Source: Salvator merianae
Lineage: Eukaryota; Chordata; Lepidosauria; Squamata; Teiidae
DNA: 64,000 bases
Assembly: GCA_003586115.2 (NCBI GenBank)
Contig: QVOM02000025.1
Location: 42,514,522 to 42,578,521, forward strand
Direction: 5' to 3'
How positions within the stretch are numbered: position 1 is the stretch's first letter; the number at the start of each line of letters is the position of its first letter. Positions 12,469 through 27,400 of this stretch are shown here, piece after piece. The position numbers and the translations under genes were made by a program. The notes under the pieces are model-generated. The model saw nothing but the letters and a program-made list of their open reading frames with translations, did not search any database and was not told where the DNA came from.

Positions 12469-15400
12469 GTAAATAAAATACCTAGAAAAACCTAACTGAT
12501 TCATTAGTGCTCTGAATTTGTAGATACTGAATGAAGGCTGAAGCCCTGAACAGCAGGAACTGGGGTGGCATGTGGTTAGAGCATTGAAGATACTAGGCTT
12601 TAAAGCATCATTTAGCCAAGAAACCCATTAGGTGATATCAGGAGTCTCAGCCTAATTTATAAATCATTAGAGTTGTATCCCTGCTATAGGAGGAGGGGTT
12701 GCAGCGTTTTATCAGCAGAAGTGATTGATCCCACCTCACAACAAGATGTCCTCATACCACATGCTTCACCTCCTCATTCTCTTTGAAGCTGGGGAACTTT
12801 GACAGTGCAGCATGGACATATTTTTCACTGTGCTCTAAATGGCCCTAGAAGCTGGCCATTGTTGATGCGACAAAAAGTCCTTCTGGCTGTAGCACAGGGA
12901 CAATAGATTGCTCATACAGCTGCTATATATCTGTGTGGTGGTGGCATGAGTGCCTGAGGACAGCCAATGCCTTCTAAGCCCTTTTTCCTGATCTGTGGGA
13001 AGGATGCCTCCAAGAGAACTTGCCAGTCCTCCGAGAGGCACTGAGGGTATCACTGGCACGTGAACATTATGTTCCCAAGCCTCCACCATGCACTTTTTTT
13101 TGCCTGTGTGAATGCAGCCTAGATTGTTGTAAAGATTTAAAAAAGGATAGAGAGACAGGCATGTTGCCTTATTCTTCCTCAAGGATGGCAGGGTGTAAAT
13201 GTAAGAAATACAGCTTAAGGCTGCAGTTGTTGAACTTACTTGAAAGTGAGGAGTTTACCAGACTTTACAAGGAGAGGTCAACTCTTTTTAAAAAAAATGA
13301 TGTTTCCTTGTAGCAGACCAAAAGAGGCCGCTAGACTTCTCCAGTAGTGCTGGATTGCCCATCTGGATACTTGCTGCCCTGGCCCGTTTTTCCTTGTGCA
13401 TCACTGCAAGTTCCCTGATGCTGTGTGTTGGTATGCATGATACCTGATGCCAGCACAGTGCAAACAGACCACACAATACCATACGTTTTCAAAAGATGCT
13501 GTTGCACTTCCTGAAATTGGCCTTTGAACTGGACACTGCAGGAGCAGTCTGACATCTGCCGATAGCTCTGGAATGCCAAACAGACGCTGCTCCTCTTACC
13601 ACATTTGATAGTTCCCAAGTTCCACTGAATTCAGTGGTGCTTAGTTCGGAACTAATATGGCTAAGATTGCCTTGTGAAATCCTGTTAAATGTGACATTGA
13701 ATTTCTTAAATAGATGTACCAAGTTTTACATTTTATGTCTAGAAAGGTTACATCAAAAACTTTAAAAGCAATCAGCTCATGGATTGGGACTTTCCAGGGG
13801 TGGGAGGATAGGAGAGGCAAAACCAGAGACAACTTGCAAATAAAACCTTATGGTGCAAAAAAATGTACCGGGATGAAGTGATTGGCATATAGAGGATTAG
13901 GATGTAAATTGATAGCTGAAGGTGACACTTCCAACCAGCATCTCACCCTGTTCCACAAGATCTGATGATAACCATGTGCCACAGATGACCTCTTAAGCTG
14001 TTTCCCCTTGGTTCTGTGTAATATATGAATAGAATTTTAAGCCGTAATTTGTTCTGTAACCAAGACACTGTATCTCACATCACTGTTATTTTCCAACTAC
14101 CCATACTTCTCATAATCTCAAAAGAAAGGGTATAAAAATTGCCATTTCAGCCTCAAAGACATTAATTTAGAAATTCTTCTGCAAAAAAACATGAGAGCTT
14201 TTTAATTATTTAAGTTAGAAATCAGAGGGAATATGTAAATTGATAAAATCATACAAATTTGTATTCCCTATTCAAAATGTCCAGAACTAAAACTCTGAAA
14301 AGTAGATACTTCGGTATTTTTTACTTTTTTTAAATTATTTTTCTGCAGAAAAAGTGAGCAAAGAGCACAATCACTCTAAAGATAATACCATCTCAACTAC
14401 TAGTAGGTAAGTAGCATACAAGCTAAAGTAAAACACGAAATGACTTACATACACATTGTGATTTTTTTTCAGACTTGAAAATGCTGTAGTATATCAAATA
14501 GAAATTGTTTAGGTCTCGTTGTTCTCAAGAGTTGATACTGAAATATGTCCATCAAAATCAACTGGATTTGATCCTGCCCATGATGTTCACGTGATCACTT
14601 TCAGTTTGATAGGTAATTAAAAATTAATATGTTTAATAAGCAATACTAGACAAGATGAGGAAACAGGTCAGCAGAACTGGCACTAAGACATTCATGATGT
14701 TCTTATAAATCATAGAATTTTAATGGTTACTCCCCACATAATAAACAGCAAGGCAGCATTCTCTGTATCAAAAGTCCCATGGTACATTACACTTCCCTTT
14801 TTGCAAATTCCTGGTTTGTGCCATGGTTGATTATTACAGAGTTATTGTCTGAGTTAGTGGACAAAGCGATAGATGAAGTGGTGCCTCTTCCATTCTATAA
14901 ACAACCTAAAGGCTGGCCAGACTAGTGGTTGATGCTTTCCATAGAATATCATCTGCTGTACCAAGGGGCAGCAAACCATCTTATTGGGTGCAGGATAGAC
15001 TATGGGCAGTTCTGCACTGGTTGGTATGCCAGACCAGCAAGCGTACTAGGAGCCTCCCTTCTGTACACTGGTGTGATCTAACGGAGGTCTTTGGCGGAGC
15101 TTCCCTTAGACAGTACCAGCGTGTGGAAAGGAAGTTCCTAGTACACTTGCTGGTCCAGTAGACCAGCCAGTGTGAAATCACCCTACATGTCCAGTTCTTG
15201 CTCCTCAGCATCTGCTGCCTGAGCAGCCACTTCACTCTGCTTTAGTAGGAAGTACCCTTCTCTCATCTTATGTTTTCCCATGAAATCTCACTTTCATTTG
15301 CTAATCTCCTCCTGCTGAGAGCCAGAATGGACTGGATCATAGGAAGATCTGCTGGAGCCAAGTGACCTTCAAATAAAACCACAAACCATTGCTTGGCAAA

Positions 15401-18400
15401 TGAAGGAGCCTCCAGGTAGACTCACTCGCGCTGCATGCTACTGTCCATAAGGATGAGTGTTAATACAAGTCCTAGGGAAGTAATTATTCACAGTCACTAT
15501 ATGCATATTCAGGACAAGTCAGGACACTTGACTATAAAAAATGCTAAATGACTGAGAAGGTTCGAAGGTTCAAGAACAATACTGAGTATGCAAACAGACC
15601 CAAAGTTTCAGTTGGTAATCATCAGACAATAAATAATTTTCATATTTGTTATGGTATATTGTCAGTATGCCTGATGATAGTAATTGTTGTTGAGGTAACA
15701 TGTAGTCTTGTCATAGTCATCTGATTCCCCACTGTTGGAAATATTGCTTGCTTGCTTGGTTGATATAGTTGCATTTATACTCTGCCTTACACCCTAAGGC
15801 CTCGGGGCGTGTTATAACCATTCATCCACATAAACAAAGTTCAGAACAGTTGAAAGCAAAAACAACACAGTACTGTCTTGTACCCTGAGAAGGAAAGATT
15901 CCACTTCATCCCAAGGCATGGGAAAATAAGTCCATCTTCACCATTGAGTGGAAGGTGTAAAGTAATGGCATTTGATGCCTCTCTGAAGGAAGGTTTTCTG
16001 CAGCCTTTGGATATTGGATTAGACAGTTCTTGGTTATTTATAGCTGCTCTTGTGCTCTTAAAGTTATGCAGAAGGTAGACTCTGAAATATCTCACAGTTG
16101 CCAAGTGGACAGTGAATATCTTTTTTAAAAAAACTGGAGAATTCCTCTTCTGAGTTTACAAAATGTTCCAGTGCTTTCAGCAAAAATTGGTTAGAAACAA
16201 ACTAAAATACGGTGTGATCTAGGTTGCAAGCGCTTGAACCACATAATATTCAGCTATGCTGTCCACGCACCCTTCATGGTCCAATATACTAACAGTAGTC
16301 TAATCACTGGCTACTTTTAAAAATTTACTCGTGGAGCAAGATACAGTGCCATTTTGTCAATGTATTGCAGTCCACAGTCTGTACCAATGCAGACAGGCTG
16401 TACTAACAGGGGTGGGGATTTTGCAATTTTACAGTAGCATGCAAATAGCAGAGACCTAGACCAGATCATTGTCCAGTCTACACCCTAGTACAGAAAAGAC
16501 AAAAATCTACTCTGCAGCCAGCAGCTCATCTGTGCAGCTGACCTTTCACCACTTCCATTATCTATTCCCTTGTTGCTAAGGTGATATGTGTCTGCCAGAA
16601 AACTAGAGTCTTCTGGTTTTATATATAAAATATCAAAATACAAAATGCATGTAAAACATAATTAAAAGCAAAATTATTAAGAATAAAGATCCTATCTACA
16701 TATGATTAGAATCTGGTTTAAAACATGATTGGAAAGTCTGAGATACATAAAAAAACAGTTTATTTGGCGCCTAAATGACCACGATGAAGGTGGCAGACAG
16801 ACCTTTCCAGGAAGTCTGTTGCATAGAATGCATGCCACCACTAAAAAAGCCCTTCCCCTTATGACCATCCATTTCATTTTGTTTGGTTGGGGTGTTTTCA
16901 TTAAGAATCTGTGGAAGATCTCATGTTATAGGTAGGTATACATGGAATGAAACACTCTGTTTAGGGCTTTACAAGTCAAAACAGGATACTGGGCCTAGAA
17001 GACGACTAGCAGAAAGTACAGTTGGAGGAAGGTGGTTACAGCCCTGCAGTTTCCAAACCATTTTTTTAGAGGCAGCCCAATGTATAACATGTTTCTGTGA
17101 GCTAAGCAAAAAATAACTAGATCATGTGCGATTACAACCAGCCAATCCCCATCAGAGTGCAGCTGGTGAATGAATTGCAGCTGATTGGCTAATAAAAGGT
17201 TCTCTAAGCAACCAAAGCTAGCGGAGACTCTAGTGGGAAGGTTGGATCAACAAGCACCCCCAGAATTATCCTCTAGGAGGAATGCAACCTCATTTAGAAC
17301 TTGTTGAAAAACACCACTGGGTGGATGAATCACCAGCCAACACCGTCTCACCCTCATCTGTTCTGAGCTGAAAAGGCTGCAGGAGGCCTCCAAGTCACTA
17401 CTGGTTTGACTCTTGAAGAGTTTCCTTGTCAGAGGATCAGAGCCAAATGAAAATGAAGGACAAAACTCAGTCTCATCCATCTATTGGTGATACCCACAAC
17501 CAAAGCTCCAAATAACTTTCTCCAGCAGTTTCAAGTAGATACTAAAGAGCTTGAGAAAAAGGGTGAGTCCTGCAAAGTTCTGTAGCATTAGTGCCAAGAA
17601 GCTGAGCAGTAGTACTCCTGCACCACCTTCAGGAAGTGACAGTCCAGCTAGCAGCATAATCACCACAAAGTGGTGCCTTTAGCATCCAACCCAGAAAGCT
17701 ATGCAATTCAGAAGGCTATGTAATTATATAGTATCAACAGTCACTGTGATTTGAGGAGTCATACTTAAAAATAGCATTTCACCAGACTTCTGTCATGGAA
17801 GCAGATTCATCTGTTGAGCACAGTATTGTACATACACGATATGTATTAAAATTCCGTAGAGGGATTCTTCTCACGTCTTCTTCCTATCACCATGCAATGT
17901 GTTGTACATCTGTTATGTAACCTGTTGTACAAAGTCTTAAAGGTCATGTGTCACAGGTTGGGTTGCTTCTGAGAAACAAGCTACATGAAAAAACACGGAA
18001 CCTTCTCAGTAGTAGTTCTAGGTTTCCCTGTTCTCTCTGTCTCAGTCTGACTTTCTTGAATAACATGAAGAATGTTTTGGCCCAACCAATGATGAGATAA
18101 AGATATATGATAAGAACACTTAGCTTCAAGATATTTCCCAACAATAAAGGTATTTTTCTGAGAGTATCAGCCTCTCAGTAAGGGCCACATTGAGTTCGAG
18201 GTAGGGGAATGTCTTTCATATAGAAGAACATTTATACAAGTTGCATCAGTCTTCATACTATATCCACACTAACCCTGAATTTACTTGGCTTGAATCTGCG
18301 ACCATAGGCACATATGTCTGAAGCCTGAGATCTTTGCAGTGTGGCACTTCATAAAACCTGATATGCTGTGCCATGTCCTGAAATACCTTTGCACAAATGT

Positions 18401-21400
18401 CACTGGGCTTCAAGAACATACAAATCACCTTAAAATGTCACTTGTAAAACTACTTTTCCAAACCTAAGCACAGCCAAAAATTAATGGTGGTTAAGCTGTA
18501 ATAGAAGCCATGCAACAAAATTATGTTAGTGTACTATTAGGATATAATCTTCTTTGTCTGGTTGTTTGCATATTTTTAGAGAAATATTGAAGTTTTCTGT
18601 TTTAGTAAATAGCATAAATATAAATAATAATCCAAAAAGGGTTACTAAAATTGCTGAAATCTGTTCCAAAGGATTCCATGGTTTCTATAGGTATTTTTAA
18701 ATATATATATATATATAATCAGAAGCTTCAAACATCTAATTGTGCACTAGTATGATTTCTCCTAATTCGTATTGTGTATTGTTAAAAGAAAATAAACCAT
18801 TTTTCTACAGCCCTTTTTTCCCCGAAGATACATTTAGACAATCACCATTTACTTCCAACTCAAAAGATCTCCTGTCTAATGAGAGTCCTGGTCTTGGAAG
18901 GACGCCAGTGCCAGGTATGGAACATTATGCTTTTTCTAATACTAAGGCTCAAGTATTGTGATCAAAAGATCTGTACGTGTTCTAATAATCTGAAAGGATT
19001 AAAACAAAATGTATCAGAATGATGATCGGTGTGCCAAGAAATAATTGCCTGAACACAGGCTGTGTTCTTCAGTTTGGCTGCTTCTAAACAGCTATAAAAG
19101 GGGGCTGTATGAAGGGCAGAACCCCTCTCCAAGAGACATGAGGCACACCAAACCCATGCGCCCCATGCCTCCCTCCTTTTCAAACTTCAAATGAAGTTTT
19201 CTCAGCTCTGAAGTTCCCACCTGGCCCTGTTAAGGCCCCAGAAGTGGGACATTTTGTATCCTTGATGGGGCGAGGCGGAAAATGGGCCAGGGAAATTGCA
19301 ACAGCGATGGCAGCAGTGAACGAAGGTGGCAAATGCCCCCCAAGTGCTTTTTTCCACCCTGAAAGCAGGTTGCCTCTGAGGGCACTTGGCCACCTCTTCA
19401 TCCTCCTGGAGAACCAAGGGGTACAGCTATGTTAGATCCACAGATATTGAGATTGGGAAAATACTTGTGAGTCTTCCTTCTACAGTATTCTGGGAAATGT
19501 ATTCATTTATAACATTTAGTTTATCCTACAGGGTTTATTTTCCAACTACATAGTTTTGTCAAGATAGAATAAATATTGCCCATTACTCTTACAGCTAAAC
19601 CTTTAGGGATTTGATTATTGTTATTTATTTTTGGCATATATACATTTCCTTATACTTTCGAAAGAGACCAAAAATCTCCTTTATAAAGCATTTTATCTGT
19701 TCAGCTTTTCAGTTAAGTTTGCCCTAGCCCAAAATGGATGATATTCAAGTAGATAAAAAATTGCATCTTCATAGGCCTGAGATTAATGTGGTTTAGAAAA
19801 AGAAAGTTACAATAAGAGATCTGACTATCCTAGGGGGCAGTAAAACTGAAGAGACAGAATGACCACAAAATATCCAGATTTACAAATAAAAATACAACAC
19901 CTCTTGGAGAAAAGGAAAACAGTAGTTCCAGTATTGACTGGTACTTTGGGTGTAGTAACAAAGAAACTCAAGAAATATTTGTATGACATCAGAATACATA
20001 AAATATCAGTTCCATGCCTGCAGAAGGCAGCACAACTCAGAACAAGCCACATTCCTCGAAGATAATTTGTTGATTTCTGAATTCTTAGTTAGGGTTCAGG
20101 TTAAGAGCATAAGAACCTTAGAGGAGAACCTGCTGGATCAGGCCACAGCCCATCTAATCCAGCATCCTGTCTCACAGAGTGGCCCACCAACTGCTTCTGG
20201 GCACTCTCAAGCAGAAGACAAAGGCAAAACCTTCACCTGCTCTTGATTCCCTGCAAATGGCCTTTAAATAATGGGGCAAATCTCATCACCTCTGGTGGAT
20301 GCACAGCATATGAAGTAGGGTTATAAGGGACATCTCAAGCAACTGCTTCAGCCAAAATCACTTGACAGTTGAAATACTTTCTGCCCCATTAAAATTGGAT
20401 GATGGTATGATAACTGGAGTTATTCATTGTGATATGACTTATGGTCATGCTCTTTGTTTAGTAAAGCTGAGACCCTACCAAAACGGCTTTCACAGCTTCC
20501 AAGGCTAGAATTCCTTGCAGCTACTAAGGTGTTTTGGCTTTATCCAGACAATCAGCAAAGTGGCCAACTAAGGAGTGGGAATTCTTGGACTTGCTACAGA
20601 GTCTGGAGGCGTGCCAGTTACACAACAGTGCTTCCTAGAAAATTGCAGCTGGCAGGGTTTCCAACCTGTCTGGTTATCCATCAGACCAGAAACGGGCCTA
20701 GAAGTCAACCATTTTCAGTCTGACACCAGCATGAACAGAAATCACCCCCTTGTCATTGTACACCAGAGGTTCTTAATCTGGGGTCCATGGATGGTCTTCA
20801 GGGGTCTTGCTTTGACTATTACACTAACTAAATAAAAGTTAAAAATGGAAATGGAAGTATTAAATTTGAAAATAAGAACATTGGAGGAGCCTTGCTGGAT
20901 CAGGCCACAGCCTATCTAGTCCAGCATCCTGTTTCACACAGTGGCCCACCAGTTGTTTCTGGGCATTCTCAAGTAGAATAAAAAGACAAACCTTCTCCTG
21001 CTGAATTACCTAGGCATCCTTTCCAGTAGCCATTGATACACTTGACCTCCATGAATCTGTCCAATCCATTCTTAAAGCTATGCAGGCTGACTGCTGTCAC
21101 CACCTCTTCTGGTAATAAATTCCGTAGACCAATGATCCTCTGGGTAAAAAAATACTTCCCCTTGTCAGTCCTAACTCTCCTACCCATCAGCTTCATAGAG
21201 TGCCCCCTGGCCCTAGCGTTGTGCGATAGAGAAAAGAACATTTCTCTATCTACCTTTTCCATACTGTGCTTGATTTTATACGCTTCAATCAGGTCCCTTC
21301 TTAAATGCTGTCTTTCAAGACTGAAGAGGTCAAGACGTTGCAGCCTAATTTTGTAAGGAAGGTGTTTCAGCCCCTTGATCATTCTGCTTGCCCTTTTCTG

Positions 21401-24400
21401 CACCTTCTCCAGTTCCACAATATCCTTTCTGAGGTGAGGTGAATTGTACAAAATATTCCAAGTGTGGTCTCACCATAGATTTATAAAGAAGCACAATGAC
21501 ACTTGCTGACTTGTTTTTTATTACCTTCCTAATTACTAAATTCCTGTTTGAATTTGCTTTTTTCACTGCTGCTGCACACAGGGTTGACACCTTCATTGAG
21601 CTGTCAACCAGAACCCCAAGATCCTTTTCCTGGTCTGCCACAGAAAGCTTGGCCCCCATCAGTTTATAAGTGTGACTGGCATTCTTAGCCCCAATATGCA
21701 TCACTTTGCACTTGCTAAGATTGAAGTGCATTTGCCATTTCATTGCTCACTCACCCAGTGTTGATCCCTTTGGAGCTCTTTACAATCATTTTCAGTTTTT
21801 ATTACCCTGAATAATTTAGTGTCATCAGCAAACTTTGCTAACTCACTACTTAGCCCTATTTCTAAATGATTTATGAATAAATTAAAAAGCAGGAGACCTA
21901 ATACTGAACCTTGTGGGACCCCACATCTCACCTCTTTCCACTCTGAACTGACCATTTATTCCTAATCTCTTATTTCCTGTCCTTTAGCAGTTACCAACCC
22001 AGGACAGGACCTGTCCTCTTATTCCATGACTGCTGAGTTTATTCCAGAGCATTTGATGAGGGACTCTGTCAAAAGCTTTCCGAAAGTCCAGATAGACAGT
22101 GTCAACTGAGTCACCTTTATCCACATGTTTATTAACACTCTCAAAGAATTCTAGCAAGTTTGTAAGGCATGATTTACCTTCGCAGAAGCCGTGCTGATTT
22201 TCTTTCAGCAATGTGTATATTAATTTCATCCTTAATTATGGTTTCAATCACATTCTTAGCTTCCCTCAGATTCTTAAAGGAATGTGTGGAATCAAAAACT
22301 ATAAAAATCTCTGCTCTGCATGGTAACAGGAGGACGAATTATGATACAATCCATCCTTAGAGTTGTTCCTTGTACCTTGCATGTAGGGTGCTTCTAAGTG
22401 CAGATTTTGTGCATCAGGGGTAGTCTATAGGCCCAGTGCATGTGGGCATGTTTGCTTACCAGGCCCTAGATGTACACAAGGAGCACCATTTGGGCATTGT
22501 ATAGATGCAGACTTTAATTATTTAATGGCTATATTCCAGCCATTTCTTTCTAACATCAAGGAAGCAGGATGTGACCATCATCTGCAGCTTACAAAGCCAA
22601 TATATACTAATTGGACATTTGCCAAGATGTCCAAGATATTGTCGTGATCTGACATTAACTCTATTCGAAACTGGGATGAGGCAAAATCCAGAAGAAAATG
22701 ATGTTTTGTTCAGCTGCAGTCCAAAATGCAGTTCAGGAAAATCAAGTGGAAGGCTCCAATTGAAATTTTCCCACTCCTAGCCAGTTCTGTTTTGCCAGTC
22801 ATCATTGCCAACTGCAAGCCCTCCAGCAAGGTCCATAATCTGGTATCTTTTTAAGGTTACCTGCCTCCTCTAGTGTAGGCAGGTGCACCTGAACTCTGTT
22901 TCATGCAGAGAGGGGGAAAGTGGCAATTAGAAATGAAGACCTTTCCCTGCATGTAACAGATGATTGATCTGTGGCATACCTGTTCCTGGTTCACTGCAAG
23001 AAAGCAGTCTGACTTCCAGTTTCCACTTCACCCCTTCCTACACAAATAGGAGTTGTGAGGGATCTGCCCAGTCTAGAGGAAACAAGTAACCCTTGAGGTT
23101 TGTGCAGTTGTATAACTAGAATAAAACAGAACAAGGGCAACTGAGAAAAGCAGGAAAAATTGAAGAGACAGAGGGCAGGCATCAGAGTTTTCAAACGTAA
23201 GATAATCTACTTGATGTTAAAGAATGTGCTGCTGGAGTAAGCCAAGATTATATCCCATATCGTTAACACTCCTAACTGCATGTCATGGATAACATCTCAA
23301 GCCATTAACACTTTCAATAGTATCCAACTATATACCTTAGCAAAACTCATGAGAGGGATGTGATGTATGATTTATATCATCTTGTAGATCTAGGGAGACA
23401 GAGGTGAACTTCTTTTTTTATTTTTTTATTAATTTTTATAGTTACATAAAAAGAAACAACAAAACATAACAAGTGACAGTGCATACCAAAAAAAAAAAAG
23501 AAACAAAAAAAAATCAGTGCTATGAGGAGAACTGGAAACCTTCAGTAGTTCTGTGAGCTATGTATTAATCATGTATTGATCGTGTCCTGTGACAGTAACT
23601 TACTTTTGTTTTTCTCAAGTTTGTAAATCACATCAAGATTTTAAAGAAGTGATAGATAAATTTTAATAATGATGACAATAACAATCATTTGCTCCTTAGC
23701 AATGGCATGAAATGAAAATTTGTTCTTGCTATTCATCATTGTTTTATTATTACTGTATGTTTTAACTCCACTTTTCAGAAGAATATTGTCAAAGAGGTTT
23801 AAAATTACATCATAAAAAAAAATCAGGGGAACTGTTATCAGATCTATAAACCGAGAGGGAAAAAACTCCCAAGAGACAAATGGGAGGGGTTAAGTGAAAA
23901 GAAAGGGCAAGGGAGGAAGAGCAATTTGACAAAACCTAAAAAAGGTTTTCTATCCAGACAGAGCTAGGGGGCCTTTTCGCACTTTCCACAGTGGAATGTT
24001 TGCACCTAGAAATGTGTTCACACCCAGAAGTGAGTGGGAACACACTGTACTGGGAGCAGTCCAGCTGCTCCTAGTACAGCTGTGGAGCACAATTCTGTGC
24101 TCCACAGCTTGTAGCAATTGGGGCAGCTGGAGTCTGTTCCTGTTCACTAGTTTCAAGTGTGAACAGACCCAGGGTTTAGCTGAGTGTTCTTACAGACAGG
24201 AGGGTGTGTAGCAAGCCCTCTGCAACTCTACTTTGCCTCAGAGAAAGAACGTACTTCTGTGCTTTTTCTGGAAGGAGGTGGGTCCTCCCTCAAAGACTTT
24301 TGGGCTGCATTTCCTCATCTCAGTTGCTCTGAGAGCACACACTCCACACCAATCCAGATTGGAGTCCCTGCTGCCACCCTGTGGCAGGGAACAGGGCACC

Positions 24401-27400
24401 CTGCCATCAGAATAGGATTTCAGACTCTGAGGGTGCCTGTCCCATTGATTTGGTTTGCAGCAGCTGTTTAGATGCTGCGGGCCAAATGGAGCCTGTCCTG
24501 GCATAGCACAGCAGGCAGCGTAGAGGCTGAAAAAAGCAACCTTCATGAGCAGGCGGCAGCACCCTTTAGCTGACCAGAGCAACAGCTTCTTAAGACAACT
24601 GGGCTGCATATAAGCCATTTATTTATTTATTTACATTTTTATCCTGCCTATATCCAAAGATCTCAGGGTGGGTTACAGCCATGTTGCACGTGGCCTTGGT
24701 CTCTTGGCTGAAGGAGATTTGTTTCTGCACTGCAGTATCAAAGTACGGGATGCTGTGGATGTTCTGAAATTTTGCAGTGAATAAGACTTTTTGTTTTCCT
24801 CACTTTAAACCACTAATAGTATTTATGAAAACGGGTGTAGCTGTTGCAGTGCAACAGATCTTGCATTGCAAAAGACAATCCGTTATAGGAAGCAGAGGTG
24901 GAGAAGTCTTTTTGTTCCATGATCCTTGACTATAATGGCTGCTGTTCTGACAAGCAAAGAAACTTTTCCAAACTCTGATAAGGCCATATAGTCCAAATGG
25001 AATTTAAAGATAAGGAACTACAAGAAGGGAAAGCAAGCACGGGAGCTGAAGTTACCCACCAACATGTGATATCTGACCTCAGCAGACTGAGAAATCTTCC
25101 CCACTGCTGTGAAATTATTATTCTCTGTCTGAGACACAGGAAGCATCCCTAGATCCTTGAGTTATGCAACACTTTAGACAAAGCCAAGCAACAGATGGCT
25201 ACAACGTTTCTATTTCATAACTATCTTAGGGCCTTTCCACACTTATTGCTAAACTGGACCTCTCTCTTCCACACTTTGGTGTACAACAGAGAGGCCACAC
25301 CCCTTCTAGCATGCTCTGTCCTCATTGAACCGAGAGTATACTGGTCTCGGCAGCCATTTTTAAAAGGTCTGTCACTGTCCTACTTGCAAGGGAAGTAAAT
25401 CCAGGGAAGCACACCTTTGTGAGCTGGTTTAGCAGGGGGACCCATTTTGGCAGCACACGAAATTGTGCTGCTGAAAGGGATCCCAGAGCTTTAATTCCTG
25501 GCCACCAGGACCCTCATAGCTGTCCTGAAAGAAGCTGCTGTTCTAACGCAGCTGGATCACTCCAACTGGGAACCATTTTAGTAGGAACTATTCCAGCTGG
25601 AGCAGCCCAGCTATGTGCAAAAAGACCTTTAGTTCCTTGTCTTCACTTGCAAAAAAGCTTCAGCTCTTCTCCTGTTGCTGGTCATATTCCTGGATGTTCC
25701 ACTTCTACTTTCTACTGGCTATGCAAGGCCTTCTTGTTGATCTTACTTAAGCTTTGCTGCCTTCATTCTCTTCCTTAACCTTCTTTTCCTCCATTTGCTC
25801 ATTGAACTCTCCCATTTCCTCCTTGGTTCCCTAACAGTGCTTCAGCACAAGTGAGCTGAGCAGTGAGCTTCCCGCTCTGCTAGGCTACATCACCAACCTA
25901 GCGTAGGTGCGTGTGAGGTCTTGGAAGCAGAGTAGCTATTTTCCCCATTTACTGAGGCCAGTACCACAACACTGCTCAAATGTAATGATAAACGCACAAT
26001 GCAGTCTTCTTAATAGGAAGCCACACCAGTCTAACAATAAGCGCCATGATGGAAAGTAACTTTCTGCATCAAAGCTATCTATGAGTCTCTTTATCTGAAG
26101 TAATGATTACATTCACTGTGCTGGCAGTATAGGTCTGAAACTGCAGCCTTCCAGATGTTCTTGGACTATAACTCCCAGCATTCTCTGCGATCTGGAATGG
26201 AATGCTGGGAGTTGTTGCCAAAAACAAACATGTGACAGTCTGCTGTTTGAGGCCCCGATTTAATGTAACTATAATTTACTGCCTTGATTTGATCGACTTT
26301 ACTTCCTAACACTATGTTTCACACCATAGTAGACAATTATCCATTGATTCCTATGCACTAGGTGCGTGTAGCTTTTCCATTTTTCTCTACTTAAACAGAG
26401 AAAAAAATGTTTCCTGATTTGATGTTATCTTTCAACCAAGAACTGAGACCTGTCCCATTCCCCCAAACTATTACAAGTTTAGCTTTTTCATTCTTTCTAC
26501 ACTGCTTTAATATTGTATTTTAACAGAAAACGGTATATAAAATATTTTAAATTAAATAAATAAACCACCACATAGCAAGTTTGTCCTTGTCTCAGCCAGA
26601 TGAGAAGCATTTGGGAGTAAAACAAATCACTTTTCCAGACATGGATATATAGCACTGTTAAGCCAGAATTTGTGGTTTGCTTCTTTCTAGCTTAATTAAG
26701 GAAGCAAAGGCTTGTGAGTTCATCTTATCCATAGGAAACCATGGTTTAAACTCGTCAGCTGTTGAGCTGTCATTTTAATGAGTCATTCAGAAGAACTGGC
26801 CCTTTCCAATCTAAATGTATAGTAGAAGATGAAACTAAATACAAGAGCCCAAAGCACCTCAAAAAACAATCTATAGTATACAGTTGAGGCTCAACTTGAA
26901 AATCTGGCAGACGACGGGCCTTTTCGCACTGAGCTCAGTAGACCGTTCCCAGTAGTTGGCTTCGGACCGGAGGGGTTGGAGAACGCTGGCTGCCATTCGC
27001 ACTCCCGGCCAGAGGAACGGAACAGAAGCCGACCAGCAGAGGGAACAGTGTGGATGGCAGCTGCTAGTTCGCTACCGCACTCCGTAGCATCGTGCTCCGC
27101 TTCGTACCATCGCGCTCCGCTTCGTAACTAGGGGCTCGTTACAGAGCCGGCTTCGTAACGGCAGCTAGGCTGTCATGCGCAAAGGGCTATCCCGGGCACG
27201 AAGTTTTGTACCGGGGGTACGCAGCATTGTACCGGGGTGCGAAAACTTCGGACCACGCATGCGTAGCGGCGCCAGCCACGCGCGGCCGGGAGTGCGAAAG
27301 CACCGTGCCCGGATCTTCGCTCCATCACGCAGGTCGGGATGAAGACAAGCTTTTACTTGTCTTGCCTTACCCAGGATCAGGTACGAATCGGGTACGAAGT

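Larger units (their letters stand above)
14407..18810 (+). other. ZNF827: Intron between exons 2 and 3
   Basis: 4.4 kb. Holds an inverted-repeat element (15004-15183), L2-like remnants on the - strand (15765-15860, 16740-17666), a diverged element end near 16500 and a short (AT)n at 18700-18717. The rest is unremarkable AT-rich sequence. Confidence 0.85.

Noticed and set aside
16340..16500. Possible diverged 180-bp element
   Set aside because: Only the right end (CTAGTACAGAAAAGAC) fits; too decayed to list as an element.
17130..17210. Inverted CCAAT boxes with a TATA-like ATAAAAG, possible LTR promoter
   Set aside because: No LTR ends, primer site or retroviral coding sequence nearby; the segment lies in an L2 remnant.
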